Origin: Variovorax sp. Root411
GTDB taxonomy: Bacteria > Pseudomonadota > Gammaproteobacteria > Burkholderiales > Burkholderiaceae_C
Length of the DNA: 64,000 nucleotides
NCBI RefSeq assembly: GCF_001425205.1
Contig: NZ_LMDW01000012.1
Span: forward strand, 480,001-544,000
Direction of reading: 5' to 3'
Shown: in pieces, positions 12,052-19,971 of the stretch
Position numbering within the stretch: position 1 is the first letter of the stretch
How the letters are laid out: each line of letters starts with the position of its first letter
The notes under the pieces: generated by a model
Seen by the model: only the letters and a program-made list of their open reading frames with translations
Told to the model about the DNA's origin: nothing
The model's database searches: none
Position numbers and translations under genes: made by a program

Positions 12052-13437
12052 TCAGGCGGCCTGGGTCGCCTTCACGGGCCAGTCGCGCAGCTTGCCGGGG
12101 TTCAGCAAGCCCATCGGATCGAAGCGCTTCTTCACTGCGATGACCTCGGGCGGCAACGGCCCGCCGGCCTTGCCGTCTTCCACGATGTTCACGTGCGGGT
12201 TGTTGATGTGCACGCTGTGCTCGCGGTGGATGCGCATGATCTCCTGCAGCCGCTCCTCGGTGCTGAAGCGCACCAGCTGCAGGCCGCTGCAGGTCATGAG
12301 GCCGGCCACGTTGCGCAGGAACTCAACGTGCATCATCACCTCGCCCTGCTCACCGCCCAGCAGCTTCTCCATCTCGATGACCTGCTCGACATGCCTGCCG
12401 GGGATGAAGCCGCTCTGCAGGTAGGTCAGGTTCGGGTCGATCTTCAGTGCGTGCAGCGTCGTGTGGTTCCAGGTGAATTCCATCAGCGTGCGGTTGCTCT
12501 TCTGCACCTCAGCGGCCGTCTTGCGGTAGCTCACCGTGCCGCCGTGCGCCTCCGTCAGCTGGAGCATCGCGGGCTCGCACGATTCGGCCACCAGCGACAG
12601 CACCGTGTGGCAGCCCTTGGGCAGGTGCGCGGCCAGCTGCGCGAGATGATCGGAGATGGGCGCCGCGAAGAAGGTCACGCCGCGCTTCACGATGCCCGGC
12701 GCATGCGCCAGCTTGTCGGCGAAGTTCAGCGCGCTTTCGAAGTCGTCGAAGGTCACCAGCGTTTCCAGCCACGGATGCGCCGGTGCCAGCGCGATCTCCA
12801 GCTCCAGCACCAGGCCGTTGGTGCCCCACAGGTGGTGCATGCGCATCGCCTCGGCGCCGCGCAGCTCCACGACTTGCGGCTCGGCCTCGATGGTCATCGC
12901 GCGGATGCCGATCACGTTGCCCGGCGCGCCCAGCGGCCCATAGTTGATGGAGCCCACGCCGCCGAAGCCGCCGCCGAAGAGGCCGCCCAGTGTGGCGCTG
13001 CGGTAGGTCGATGGCACGCAGCGCATCTCCTGCCCCGTGGGTTTTGTCTGCTTCTCCAGCTCGCCCAGGCGGATGCCGGCCTGCGCGCGCGCCACGCCGG
13101 GGCGCACCCACAGGCAGGTGTTGTAGCCCGTCATGTCGAGCACCACCCCGCCGGCCAGCGGCGTGGTCTGCCCGTAGTTGCCGGTGCCGCTGCCGCGGAT
13201 GGTGATGGGCACGCAGCGGCGCGCGCAGGCGCCGACCACCGCGCGGATCTCTTCTTCGGTGCGCGGGCGCACGACCACGTCGGCGCGCTTGTCCTTCAGT
13301 TGGCGCACGAGCACCGGGCTGAACCACGAGAAGTCGGAGGACAGCCGCGTGACACGGCTTTCGTCGGTGATCCAGTCGAGGTCGGGCAGTTCGAGCAGCA
13401 GTTGCTCGATGGCGGAAGCAGGGGCATTCATGGTCAA
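12052..13437 (-). CDS. FAD-binding oxidoreductase (GlcD/VAO family)
   Basis: 461 aa flavoprotein of the vanillyl-alcohol-oxidase/GlcD type. The FAD-binding PP-loop RGSGTGNYGQTTPL is at about residues 80-93, followed by GGVVLDMTGYN. The C-terminal region (NPGKLRDWP) is typical of FAD-linked hydroxy-acid oxidases and dehydrogenases. It starts 3 bp after the permease stop and ends the six-gene minus-strand operon. It probably oxidises an alcohol or 2-hydroxy-acid that arises from, or is imported by, the operon; the substrate is unknown. No partner Fe-S subunit (GlcE/GlcF-like) is present. Confidence 0.85.
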   Translation of the reverse strand: MTMNAPASAIEQLLLELPDLDWITDESRVTRLSSDFSWFSPVLVRQLKDKRADVVVRPRTEEEIRAVVGACARRCVPITIRGSGTGNYGQTTPLAGGVVLDMTGYNTCLWVRPGVARAQAGIRLGELEKQTKPTGQEMRCVPSTYRSATLGGLFGGGFGGVGSINYGPLGAPGNVIGIRAMTIEAEPQVVELRGAEAMRMHHLWGTNGLVLELEIALAPAHPWLETLVTFDDFESALNFADKLAHAPGIVKRGVTFFAAPISDHLAQLAAHLPKGCHTVLSLVAESCEPAMLQLTEAHGGTVSYRKTAAEVQKSNRTLMEFTWNHTTLHALKIDPNLTYLQSGFIPGRHVEQVIEMEKLLGGEQGEVMMHVEFLRNVAGLMTCSGLQLVRFSTEERLQEIMRIHREHSVHINNPHVNIVEDGKAGGPLPPEVIAVKKRFDPMGLLNPGKLRDWPVKATQAA

Positions 13438-13440
13438 GGT

Positions 13441-14250
13441 TCAATCCTGGGAAAGTTCGCTCGCGTGCCAGGAGCCCAGCGCCACCTTGGTGAGCCAGGC
13501 CATCAGCACGAAGAGCGCGACACCGGTGAGGGAAATAAGCAGAAGGGCCGCGAACATGCGCGGGATGTTCAGCTGGAAGCCCGCCTGCAGGATCTGGTAG
13601 GCCAGCCCCGCGCCCGAGCCGCCCGTGCCGGCCACGAACTCGGCCACCACGGCGCCGATCAGCGCGAGGCCGCTGGAGATGCGCAGCCCGCCGAAGAAGT
13701 ACGGCAGCGCGCTCGGAATGCGCAGCCGCACCAGCTGCTGCCAGCGCGTGGCGCGGTTCAGCTTGAAATAGCTCTGCAGGTCGGGGTCGATGCTGCGCAG
13801 GCCGAGCGTGGTGTTGCTGATGATCGGGAACAGGGCCACCAGTGCCGCGCACACCGTCATCGCCGCCACCGGGTTCTTCACCCAGATGATGATCAGCGGC
13901 GCGACCGCCACGATAGGCGTCACCTGCAGCAGCACCGCGTACGGAAAGAGCGCGGTCTCGATGCGCTTGCTCTGCACGAACAGGAACGAGATCAGCACGC
14001 CCGCCACCGTCGCCAGCAGGAACGACAGCACCGTGATCTTCAGCGTGACCAGCAGTGCACTGCCCAGCGGCGCCCAGTCGGTCACCAGCGTCTGCATCAT
14101 CAGGTAGGGCGAGGGCACGAGGTAGGGCGGCAGCTCCATCGCCACCACCATCCATTGCCACAGCGCGACCAGCACCACGCCGATCAGCACCGGGTAGAGC
14201 ACGCGCTGCACGCGCGGCTGGCTCAGCAGAGGTTGGGCTTTCTTCTTCAT
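13441..14250 (-). CDS. ABC transporter permease (SsuC/TauC-type)
   Basis: 269 aa with about six membrane segments and the binding-protein-dependent permease EAA loop (FKLNRATRWQQLVRLRIPSA, about residues 160-180). ATG at 14250 was chosen because it forms a 4-bp ATGA overlap with the ATPase gene stop and gives the normal family length; the frame stays open far upstream but encodes nonsense there. One permease gene implies a homodimer, as in NMT1/THI5-like and taurine/sulfonate importers. Confidence 0.9.
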   Translation of the reverse strand: MKKKAQPLLSQPRVQRVLYPVLIGVVLVALWQWMVVAMELPPYLVPSPYLMMQTLVTDWAPLGSALLVTLKITVLSFLLATVAGVLISFLFVQSKRIETALFPYAVLLQVTPIVAVAPLIIIWVKNPVAAMTVCAALVALFPIISNTTLGLRSIDPDLQSYFKLNRATRWQQLVRLRIPSALPYFFGGLRISSGLALIGAVVAEFVAGTGGSGAGLAYQILQAGFQLNIPRMFAALLLISLTGVALFVLMAWLTKVALGSWHASELSQD

Positions 14251-15083
14251 CGCGCGGACTCCTCGTCGGCACTGCTGGCGCGCAGCAGGCTGTCCTGCAA
14301 CTGCTTCGCGTAGCGTGCGAATTCGGGCGTCACCATGAAATCGGCGCTGCGCGGATAGGGCTCGTCGATGCGGAACTCTTCCACCACCCGACCCGGCCGC
14401 GCGGCCATCATCACCACGCGGCTCGACAGGAACACCGCCTCGTGGATCGAGTGCGTCACGAAGATCACCGTGAGTTTCTTTTTGCGCCACAGCTCCAGCA
14501 GGTCGGCATCGAGCTTGTGGCGAGTGATCTCGTCGAGCGCGCCGAAGGGCTCGTCCATCAGCAGCAGGTCGGGCTGCGTGACGAGGCCGCGCGCGATCGA
14601 CACGCGCATCTGCATGCCGCCCGAGAGCGCGCGCGGCAGCGCATCGGCAAACTTTTCGAGCCCCACCAGCGCGAGCGATTCCGTCACCCGCGCGTCGGCT
14701 TCCTTGCGCGGCACGCCGGCCAGGTCCAGCGGCAGGCGCACGTTGGTCTGCACGCTGGCCCACGGCATCAGCGTGGGCGACTGGAACACGAACGACAGCT
14801 TGTGCGGGCAGCTGTGGATCTGCGCCACCGGCTTGCGCCACACCAGCAGCCGGCCGTCGCTGGGTTCGAGCATGCCTGCCACCATCTTCAACAGCGTGCT
14901 CTTGCCGCAGCCCGAGGGGCCGAGCAGCGTGACGAATTCGCCTTCGGCGATGGACAGGTCCACCGGCAGCAGCGCCTGCGTGCCGTTGGGGTAGGTCTTT
15001 TCGGCTGAAAGTATTTCGACGGCGGGCATTGTGGGCGCGAGTTCCGGCGGCGGTGCCAGCGTGTGGGGTTCGATGCGGTTCAT
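14247..15083 (-). CDS. ABC transporter ATP-binding protein
   Basis: 278 aa nucleotide-binding subunit. Walker A GPSGCGKS is at residues 55-62, the Q-loop in FVFQSPTLM, signature LSGGM at 153-157, Walker B LLLMDE with D177/E178, and the H-loop in FVTHS. Homologous to SsuB/TauB/ThiZ-type ATPases. The ATG at 15083 is 20 bp downstream of the binding-protein gene stop. An N-terminal extension of about 20 residues is rich in Pro and Ala. Its last codons overlap the permease start. Confidence 0.92.
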   Translation of the reverse strand: MNRIEPHTLAPPPELAPTMPAVEILSAEKTYPNGTQALLPVDLSIAEGEFVTLLGPSGCGKSTLLKMVAGMLEPSDGRLLVWRKPVAQIHSCPHKLSFVFQSPTLMPWASVQTNVRLPLDLAGVPRKEADARVTESLALVGLEKFADALPRALSGGMQMRVSIARGLVTQPDLLLMDEPFGALDEITRHKLDADLLELWRKKKLTVIFVTHSIHEAVFLSSRVVMMAARPGRVVEEFRIDEPYPRSADFMVTPEFARYAKQLQDSLLRASSADEESAR

Positions 15084-15103
15084 GCGGCGGGCCTCGGAAG
15101 GGG

Positions 15104-16087
15104 TCAGGGCAAGACCTTCGCGTCTTTCACGAACTCGGTGCTGTAGGTCCTGGCCAGTTCGACCTTTGCGGGATCGAGCAGCTTCGCCGTCACGAGGAAG
15201 TCGTAGCTCGCCTTGGAGCGCGCATCGGTGATCACGCCGATGCCCAGCTTGCCTGCGTCGCCACCGGCGACCATGCCCATTTCCTTGAGCTTGGCCACGC
15301 TGTACGCCAACTGGTCGTCGGTCATGTTGGGGTTGTCCTTCTTGATCAGTGCGTTGGCGGGCGCCGGGTCGGCCAGGTAGCTCTTCCAGCCTTCGGCCGA
15401 GGCCTTCACGAACGCGGCAACCTGCTTGTTGCGCTCCTTCAGCGTCTTCTCCATGCACGACACCGTGTTCGCGTAGGCCGGGAAGCCGTGGTCGCTGAAC
15501 ATCAGCACCGTGCTCTTCACGCCAGCCTTCTGGATGGCGTAGGGCTCGGAGGTCAGGTAGCCCTGCTGCGCGGCGTTCTTGTCCGCCACGAAGGGCTGGA
15601 TGTTGAAGGTGTATGGGCGCGTTTGTTCATCGGTGAAGCCGAACTTCGCCTTCAGCCACGGCCAGTAGCCACGGTTGGCCTGCGCGCCGATCAGCAGCGT
15701 CTTGCCCTTCAGGTCCTCGAACTTCTTGACGTCGTCGTGTGCGATCAGCACCTGCGGGTCCTTCTGGAAGAAGGCCGCTACGTTGACTACCGGCACGCCG
15801 CCTTCGCGCACCTGCATCATCTGGATGTCGCTCGAACCCATGATGCAGTCGGCCTGGCCGGCGGCCATCATCTGCGTGATGTTGACCTGCGGGCCGCCCA
15901 TCTTGATGGTCACGTCGAGGCCGTACTTCTTGTAGATGCCGAGCGCCTGCGCCTGGTAGAAGCCGCCGTGCTCGGCCTGCGCGTACCAGTTGGTCATGTA
16001 GGTGAACTTGTCCTCGGCCTGCGCGGGCGCGGTGGCGAGGAAGGCGATGGCGGCGGCGCCGGCCAGGGACAGTGCGAAGGAGCGCAT
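15104..16087 (-). CDS. ABC transporter substrate-binding protein (NMT1/THI5-like)
   Basis: 327 aa with a Sec signal peptide (MRSFALSLAG ... ATAPAQAEDK, cleavage after about residue 24). The mature sequence begins with FTYMTNWYAQAEHGGFYQAQALGIYKKYGL (about residues 26-55), the typical opening of NMT1/THI5-like (SsuA/ThiY-related) receptors for sulfonates, pyrimidine precursors and other small organics. An internal AAGQADCIMGSSD segment fits the ligand cleft. Ligand unknown. The neighbouring CodA-like amidohydrolase and creatininase-family enzyme point to a nitrogen-containing ring or amide; that is inference. Confidence 0.9.
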   Translation of the reverse strand: MRSFALSLAGAAAIAFLATAPAQAEDKFTYMTNWYAQAEHGGFYQAQALGIYKKYGLDVTIKMGGPQVNITQMMAAGQADCIMGSSDIQMMQVREGGVPVVNVAAFFQKDPQVLIAHDDVKKFEDLKGKTLLIGAQANRGYWPWLKAKFGFTDEQTRPYTFNIQPFVADKNAAQQGYLTSEPYAIQKAGVKSTVLMFSDHGFPAYANTVSCMEKTLKERNKQVAAFVKASAEGWKSYLADPAPANALIKKDNPNMTDDQLAYSVAKLKEMGMVAGGDAGKLGIGVITDARSKASYDFLVTAKLLDPAKVELARTYSTEFVKDAKVLP

Positions 16088-16158
16088 GGTGGGAACCTCT
16101 CGAAGGCTGGGGAGTTGAAGAAGCGAGAAAAGCGAAGGGGCAGTTGCAAGAAACAGGC

Positions 16159-17022
16159 TCAGGCGGGGTCGAAGCTCTGCTGGATGAAGCCCTGCTGGTG
16201 CCCACGTTCCCAGGTGGCTTCTTCGCGCACCACCCAGCGCAGCGCATGCAGTTCGGTCAGCGCCTGTGCCCAGCTGTCGGAGAGCGTGTCGAGGATTTCT
16301 TCGCCCTGTTCGCGCGTGGCGGTGGTGGGGTCGCCGATCACGCCGCTCGGGCCGAAGTCGCGCGAGGTCCATGCGCAGGCCGGGCGGCCGTCGGCCGACA
16401 GCAGCTTGATCGGGAAGGGCGGCGGAAAGTTGGCGACCGCGTGCTCCATGTGCACCGTCTCGGGCGCGAGCGCGAGCATCAGCGCGGTCTCGGAATGGCC
16501 CGCGTGCATCGCGAGTTTTTTCTCCTGCTCGCTCACCTGCTTGCTTGCCGCGCTCGGCAGGCGTGACACGCCGTGCGGCACCACCACGAAGTCGCCATGG
16601 CGCAGGCGCAGCTCGCGTGCCGCCATTTCCAGCACCTGCGGCTGGCCGCCGTGGCCATTGGCGAACAACAGCTTGCGAAAGCCCGAGCGATAGACCGACT
16701 CGCCGATCTCGATCACGGTAGAAAGCAGCGTGGTGCCGGTCAGCGTCATCGTGCCGGGGAAATGCAGGTGCTCCTCCGACTTGCCGTAGGTGATGGTCGG
16801 CAGCGCGAAGGCGCGCACCTCGGCGGGGAGCTTTTCGAGCGCCTTGCCCATCACGCCCGAGCAGATCACGCTGTCGACCGAGCAAGGCAGGTGCGGCCCG
16901 TGCTGCTCGATGGCGCCGCAGGGCAGCACGATGACGGTGTTCTCGCGGTCGGGCAGCGCGGCGATTTCGGTCCAGCTCAGGTAGGGCAGGAAGCGGTGGG
17001 GCGGGATGTAGCCGTGGAGCAT
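16159..17022 (-). CDS. creatininase-family protein (creatinine amidohydrolase-like)
   Basis: 287 aa. The family metal site is visible: E39 and H41 in GAIEQHGPHLP, D50, H124 in ANGHGGQ, and E178 in HAGHSE. Characterised relatives hydrolyse cyclic amides (creatinine), act in riboflavin/F420 and mycofactocin pathways, or open small lactams, so the family alone does not fix the reaction. The ATG lies 17 bp after the amidohydrolase stop. The binding-protein gene follows after 71 bp, the largest gap in the operon. Confidence 0.88.
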   Translation of the reverse strand: MLHGYIPPHRFLPYLSWTEIAALPDRENTVIVLPCGAIEQHGPHLPCSVDSVICSGVMGKALEKLPAEVRAFALPTITYGKSEEHLHFPGTMTLTGTTLLSTVIEIGESVYRSGFRKLLFANGHGGQPQVLEMAARELRLRHGDFVVVPHGVSRLPSAASKQVSEQEKKLAMHAGHSETALMLALAPETVHMEHAVANFPPPFPIKLLSADGRPACAWTSRDFGPSGVIGDPTTATREQGEEILDTLSDSWAQALTELHALRWVVREEATWERGHQQGFIQQSFDPA

Positions 17023-17039
17023 GGGAGTCCTTGTGTGCG

Positions 17040-18311
17040 TTACCGGGGAAGGAAGGGCGTCGCGTCGCCGCGCGTCACGCGGCCATCGCGCAGTACCACG
17101 CGGGTGGCGGTGCGCGATGGCCAGCCATGGCGATCGGCCTGCGTGAACAGCACTAGGTCGGCGGGGCGGCCGACCAGCGTGGGCGTGGCTGGTGTGGGCG
17201 CGCGCTGCAGCCAGTCGCTGCGGCACAGCGCCTGCGACCAGGTGTCGAAGGGCTCGTCGAGCTGCGCCACGAGTGCGGCCGTGCCCAGCGCCTCTACGGG
17301 GTCGAAGCTGCCGAGCCGGCAGAAGGGGTCCTGCACGTTGTCGCTGGCGAACAGCAGCGGAATGCCGCGCTCGCGCGCTTCCTTCACCAGCGTGATGCCG
17401 CGCTGGCGCGGCGTGCGGCCGGTGACGGCGTCCTGCAGCAGAAGGTTGGTCGCGGGCAGCGAAACGACCGTGATCGGTGCGCGTGCTACCGCATCGAGTG
17501 TGGTGAAGGCCTGCGCCTCGGGCTGTGCCGCGAGCGCGCAGATGTGGCCGCAGACCACGCGGCCTTCGTAGCCGATCTCGCGCAGGATGCGGGCCGTGGT
17601 CTGCAGGCCCACGGCCGACGCGTTGAGTTCCTCGTCCACGTGCAGGTCGATGTCGAGCTCGCAGGCCTGCGCCGACACCAGCAGGTTGCGCAGCGCGTTC
17701 TCGCTCCAGTTGGTGGAGTGCACGAAGCCGCCGAGCAGCGCATGCGGCCCGGTGGCCTTGACCTGCTTCGCGAGCCGCATCGCCTGCGCCGCGTCTTCGA
17801 ACAGCGGCAGCTTGATGAGGCTCACCTGTTCCAGCCGCAGCTTGCCGGCCCATTCCTGCGCCAACTCGGCCATCACCGGCCAGGCCATCGGCACCGTATC
17901 GGGCTCCCACCAGTCGACGTGCGTACGCACATGCGTGGTGCCGCATTCCCAAGCCCACTGCAGGCCGCGCGCGGCGCGCTCGCGCACATCGGCGGGCGTC
18001 CAGTGCACGCGGTCGCTCAGCATCGCGTCGATGGCGCCGAGCAGGCCGGGCCGCACCTGCTTCATGCGCGGCAGGGTGAAGGCCTTGTCGAGGTGCGTGT
18101 GGGCGTCAACGAAGCCGGGCAGCGCCAGCGTGCCGGCGAGATCCCAGTCCGTTGCCGGGGCGTCGATCCCCATCGCAGGGCGCACCGACTGCACGCGCCC
18201 GGCCTCGATCGCGATGCGCGCCAGCACGGGCACGCCGTCGCCTTGTGGCCAGTTCACCGGCAGCAGCCAGCGCGGCAGGCGCACGTTGTCGAGCAGGGCG
18301 GGAGCGTTCAT
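17040..18311 (-). CDS. CodA-like amidohydrolase (cytosine deaminase family)
   Basis: 423 aa amidohydrolase-superfamily enzyme. Metal ligands and catalytic residues fit the cytosine-deaminase clade: H71/H73 in DAHTHLDKAF, H224 and E227 in DLHVDEELN, H256 in VCGHICAL, and D324 in FASDNVQDPF. E. coli CodA has HDD where this protein has SDN. The second Asp of that motif (D314), known to affect substrate choice in CodA, is Asn here, so cytosine is probably not the natural substrate. First long gene of a six-gene operon with an importer, a creatininase-like enzyme and a flavoprotein. Its ATG overlaps the stop of a 34-codon ORF by 4 bp. Confidence 0.87.
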   Translation of the reverse strand: MNAPALLDNVRLPRWLLPVNWPQGDGVPVLARIAIEAGRVQSVRPAMGIDAPATDWDLAGTLALPGFVDAHTHLDKAFTLPRMKQVRPGLLGAIDAMLSDRVHWTPADVRERAARGLQWAWECGTTHVRTHVDWWEPDTVPMAWPVMAELAQEWAGKLRLEQVSLIKLPLFEDAAQAMRLAKQVKATGPHALLGGFVHSTNWSENALRNLLVSAQACELDIDLHVDEELNASAVGLQTTARILREIGYEGRVVCGHICALAAQPEAQAFTTLDAVARAPITVVSLPATNLLLQDAVTGRTPRQRGITLVKEARERGIPLLFASDNVQDPFCRLGSFDPVEALGTAALVAQLDEPFDTWSQALCRSDWLQRAPTPATPTLVGRPADLVLFTQADRHGWPSRTATRVVLRDGRVTRGDATPFLPR

Positions 18312-18412
18312 GCCACCTCGTGCGCGGCGGCGCGCAGATTCAGCACCTCTTGGTGCGGCGCAGCATGGAAGCTGGTTTCGACGGGGTGACCGTTGGCGAC
18401 GTGCACGTGCAT
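18308..18412 (-). CDS. candidate 34-aa leader protein of the amidohydrolase operon
   Basis: 34 codons from ATG (18412) to a TGA that overlaps the amidohydrolase ATG in the ATGA arrangement. It starts MHVHVANGHPVETSF and contains six His. About 26 of 33 non-start codons end in G or C, like real genes here, and an in-frame TAA lies six codons before the ATG, so it is a complete small frame. No clear Shine-Dalgarno sequence precedes it. It could be a translational-coupling leader or a small functional protein. I recognise no family. Confidence 0.5.
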   Translation of the reverse strand: MHVHVANGHPVETSFHAAPHQEVLNLRAAAHEVA

Positions 18413-18419
18413 GTTGTGT

Positions 18420-18448
18420 TTGACCGTTTAATCAGAGCAATCGGTCAA
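18420..18448. promoter_or_regulatory. 29-bp imperfect palindrome upstream of the amidohydrolase operon
   Basis: Outer arms TTGACCG (18420-18426) and CGGTCAA (18442-18448) are perfect. Symmetry continues inward (TTTAATC / A / GAGCAAT), pairing 11 of 14 positions around a centre at 18434. It ends 7 bp before the ATG of the 34-codon ORF. The TTGACC half-site resembles that of E. coli RutR, but the spacing is wider. A RutR-like TetR gene lies at 24080-24757. Confidence 0.6.
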
Positions 18449-18719
18449 GTTACGCAAGCGACGTGCCAGGGCAGGTGCACCGGTTTGGTTCTATAGGGAT
18501 TCGAGTTGCGCGATGGCCTCAAAACCTATGGCGCTTCAGTTGTGTTTCGTAACAGAAGTCACATAAATCCGCAAAAACGCAACGGATTTGCAGGAGGCCG
18601 CGAGTCTTTACGTAACATCGGCGCACTGTTTTTATCAGTTGTTAACTAAAATCCACATTTCCAAAAATGTGAACTTTGGACCTCAGTTAACCTTCTTCAT
18701 TGATCTGTAGGTACTCCTC
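18449..18719 (+). promoter_or_regulatory. intergenic promoter region of the pilus operon
   Basis: About 270 bp, clearly AT-richer than the surrounding genes, with no convincing ORF. It contains inverted repeats AAATCCG (18565-18571)/CGGATTT (18583-18589) and CACATTT (18654-18660)/AAATGTG (18665-18671). It also has the 8-bp palindrome TTACGTAA (18608-18615) and two copies of GTTAAC (18641-18646 and 18686-18691). Together with the 29-bp palindrome it separates two divergent operons. Exact -35/-10 boxes were not assigned. Confidence 0.5.
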
Positions 18720-19232
18720 ATGAAAAAACCTTCTTACCTCCTTGCAGCCATTCTTGCCCTCACGGCCACCAGCGCAGTTCTGGCAGCCACGAGCCCGGCC
18801 ACTGCCACGTTCCAGGTCCTCATCACCGTGGCCAAGGCCTGTTCGGTCACCGCGGGTTCGACTTCGAACATCAACTTCGGCACGGTGGATTCCACCGCCA
18901 CAGCCCTGTCCGCTACCAACAACATCAGCGTGACCTGCTCCAAGTCCACGCCCTACAACATCGGCCTGCTGCCCTCGAACAACAACACCGCCGGCGCCGG
19001 TGTGATGAGCCCCCTCGTGGCCGGCCCGGACACCGTTGCCTATCAGCTCCGCTCTGTGAGCGCGACGGGTTCCGTCTGGGGCAGCACCGCCACGGACATC
19101 GCGGTTGGCAACGGCGTAGCCGGCACCGGCACCGGCGCGGCTCAAACGATCCCGGTGTTTGCCACGGTCGCGAGTGCCAACGTAACGCCCGGCGCCTACG
19201 CCGACACCGTGACCGTCCAGGTCAACTACTGA
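18720..19232 (+). CDS. csuA/B: Csu-type major pilin (spore coat U domain)
   Basis: 170 aa exported pilin subunit. The signal peptide is MKKPSYLLAAILALTATSAVLA. It is followed by one spore-coat-protein-U domain, with the first Cys in AKACSVTAGS, a second in VTCSKS, and the block YNIGLLPSNN...GAGVMSP typical of archaic chaperone-usher pilins. It ends in VTVQVNY, the expected last beta strand. First gene of a pilin - chaperone - usher - tip subunit operon. The A. baumannii csu operon has extra minor pilin genes (csuA, csuB); this one has a single pilin gene. Confidence 0.9.
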   Translation: MKKPSYLLAAILALTATSAVLAATSPATATFQVLITVAKACSVTAGSTSNINFGTVDSTATALSATNNISVTCSKSTPYNIGLLPSNNNTAGAGVMSPLVAGPDTVAYQLRSVSATGSVWGSTATDIAVGNGVAGTGTGAAQTIPVFATVASANVTPGAYADTVTVQVNY

Positions 19233-19242
19233 TCGATTGCCC

Positions 19243-19971
19243 ATGCGACACCTGCTGCGTTGCACCGTTGTCCTCGCGCTTGCCTTCGTGCATGCGGTCG
19301 CTTCGGCGAGCGGACTGCAGGTTTCTCCGGTCACGCTGACGCTGCTGGCCACGCAGAACGCCGATGGTCTTTGGCTCAGCAACACCGGCGACGACGTGGT
19401 GCACGCCCAGGTGCGGGTCTATCAGTGGTCGCAGGAAAACGGTGCCGAAAAGCTGACGCCCTCGCGCGAACTCCTCGTGAGCCCGCCGGTGGTGCAGTTG
19501 GCCCCGTCCGAGCGACAGCTGATCCGTGTCATCCGCGCCGCAGCGCCTGCCGGTGCGGTCGAAAACTCGTATCGGGTCATCATCGACGAGCTGCCAGTCG
19601 AGGTGAAGGAAAAGAAGGGCCTGCAGCTCGTGCTGCGCTATTCGGTGCCCATCTTCATCGCAGCCGCGGGCGCACAGTCGACCGCGCCCCAGCTCAAATG
19701 GTCGCTGCGTGGCGAGGGCGGCCAGGCGGTGCTCGAAGTCGCCAACAGCGGCGGCATGCACGCCCAGCTTGCCGATCTGGATTTTGTCGACTCCGCCGGC
19801 CGCCGCACCGCGGTGCATGCCGGCCTGATGGGCTATGTCTTGCCAGGCGCGAGCATGCGTTGGCCCCTGAAGACGTCCGCAGAGGCTTTTGCCCCCGGCG
19901 GCGTTCTGGAAACGAAGATCAATGGCAACGCGACGCAGGAAAAAATTCCGCCGCTTCAACGCGTCCGCTGA
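19243..19971 (+). CDS. csuC: periplasmic pilus chaperone (CsuC-like)
   Basis: 242 aa. The signal peptide ends near ASASG; an N-terminal immunoglobulin-like PapD domain follows (LQVSPVTLTLL; RELLVSPPVVQLAPSERQLIRV carries the family's conserved Arg), then a shorter C-terminal domain. ATG at 19243 is preferred over an in-frame TTG two codons earlier. It would hold pilin subunits in the periplasm and deliver them to the usher. Its last 50 bp overlap the start of the usher gene, which fits tight coexpression. Confidence 0.9.
   Translation: MRHLLRCTVVLALAFVHAVASASGLQVSPVTLTLLATQNADGLWLSNTGDDVVHAQVRVYQWSQENGAEKLTPSRELLVSPPVVQLAPSERQLIRVIRAAAPAGAVENSYRVIIDELPVEVKEKKGLQLVLRYSVPIFIAAAGAQSTAPQLKWSLRGEGGQAVLEVANSGGMHAQLADLDFVDSAGRRTAVHAGLMGYVLPGASMRWPLKTSAEAFAPGGVLETKINGNATQEKIPPLQRVR

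Noticed and set aside
12193..14313. Plus-strand open frame of about 700 codons, antisense to the flavoprotein and permease genes
   Set aside because: High GC leaves antisense frames open by chance. The product is Arg/His/Gln-rich without domains, while the minus strand carries full families.
18608..18615. TTACGTAA in the pilus promoter as a second LiuR site
   Set aside because: Only 8 bp of the 20-bp palindrome match; such a match is expected by chance in an AT-rich gap. Kept only as a note on the intergenic region.
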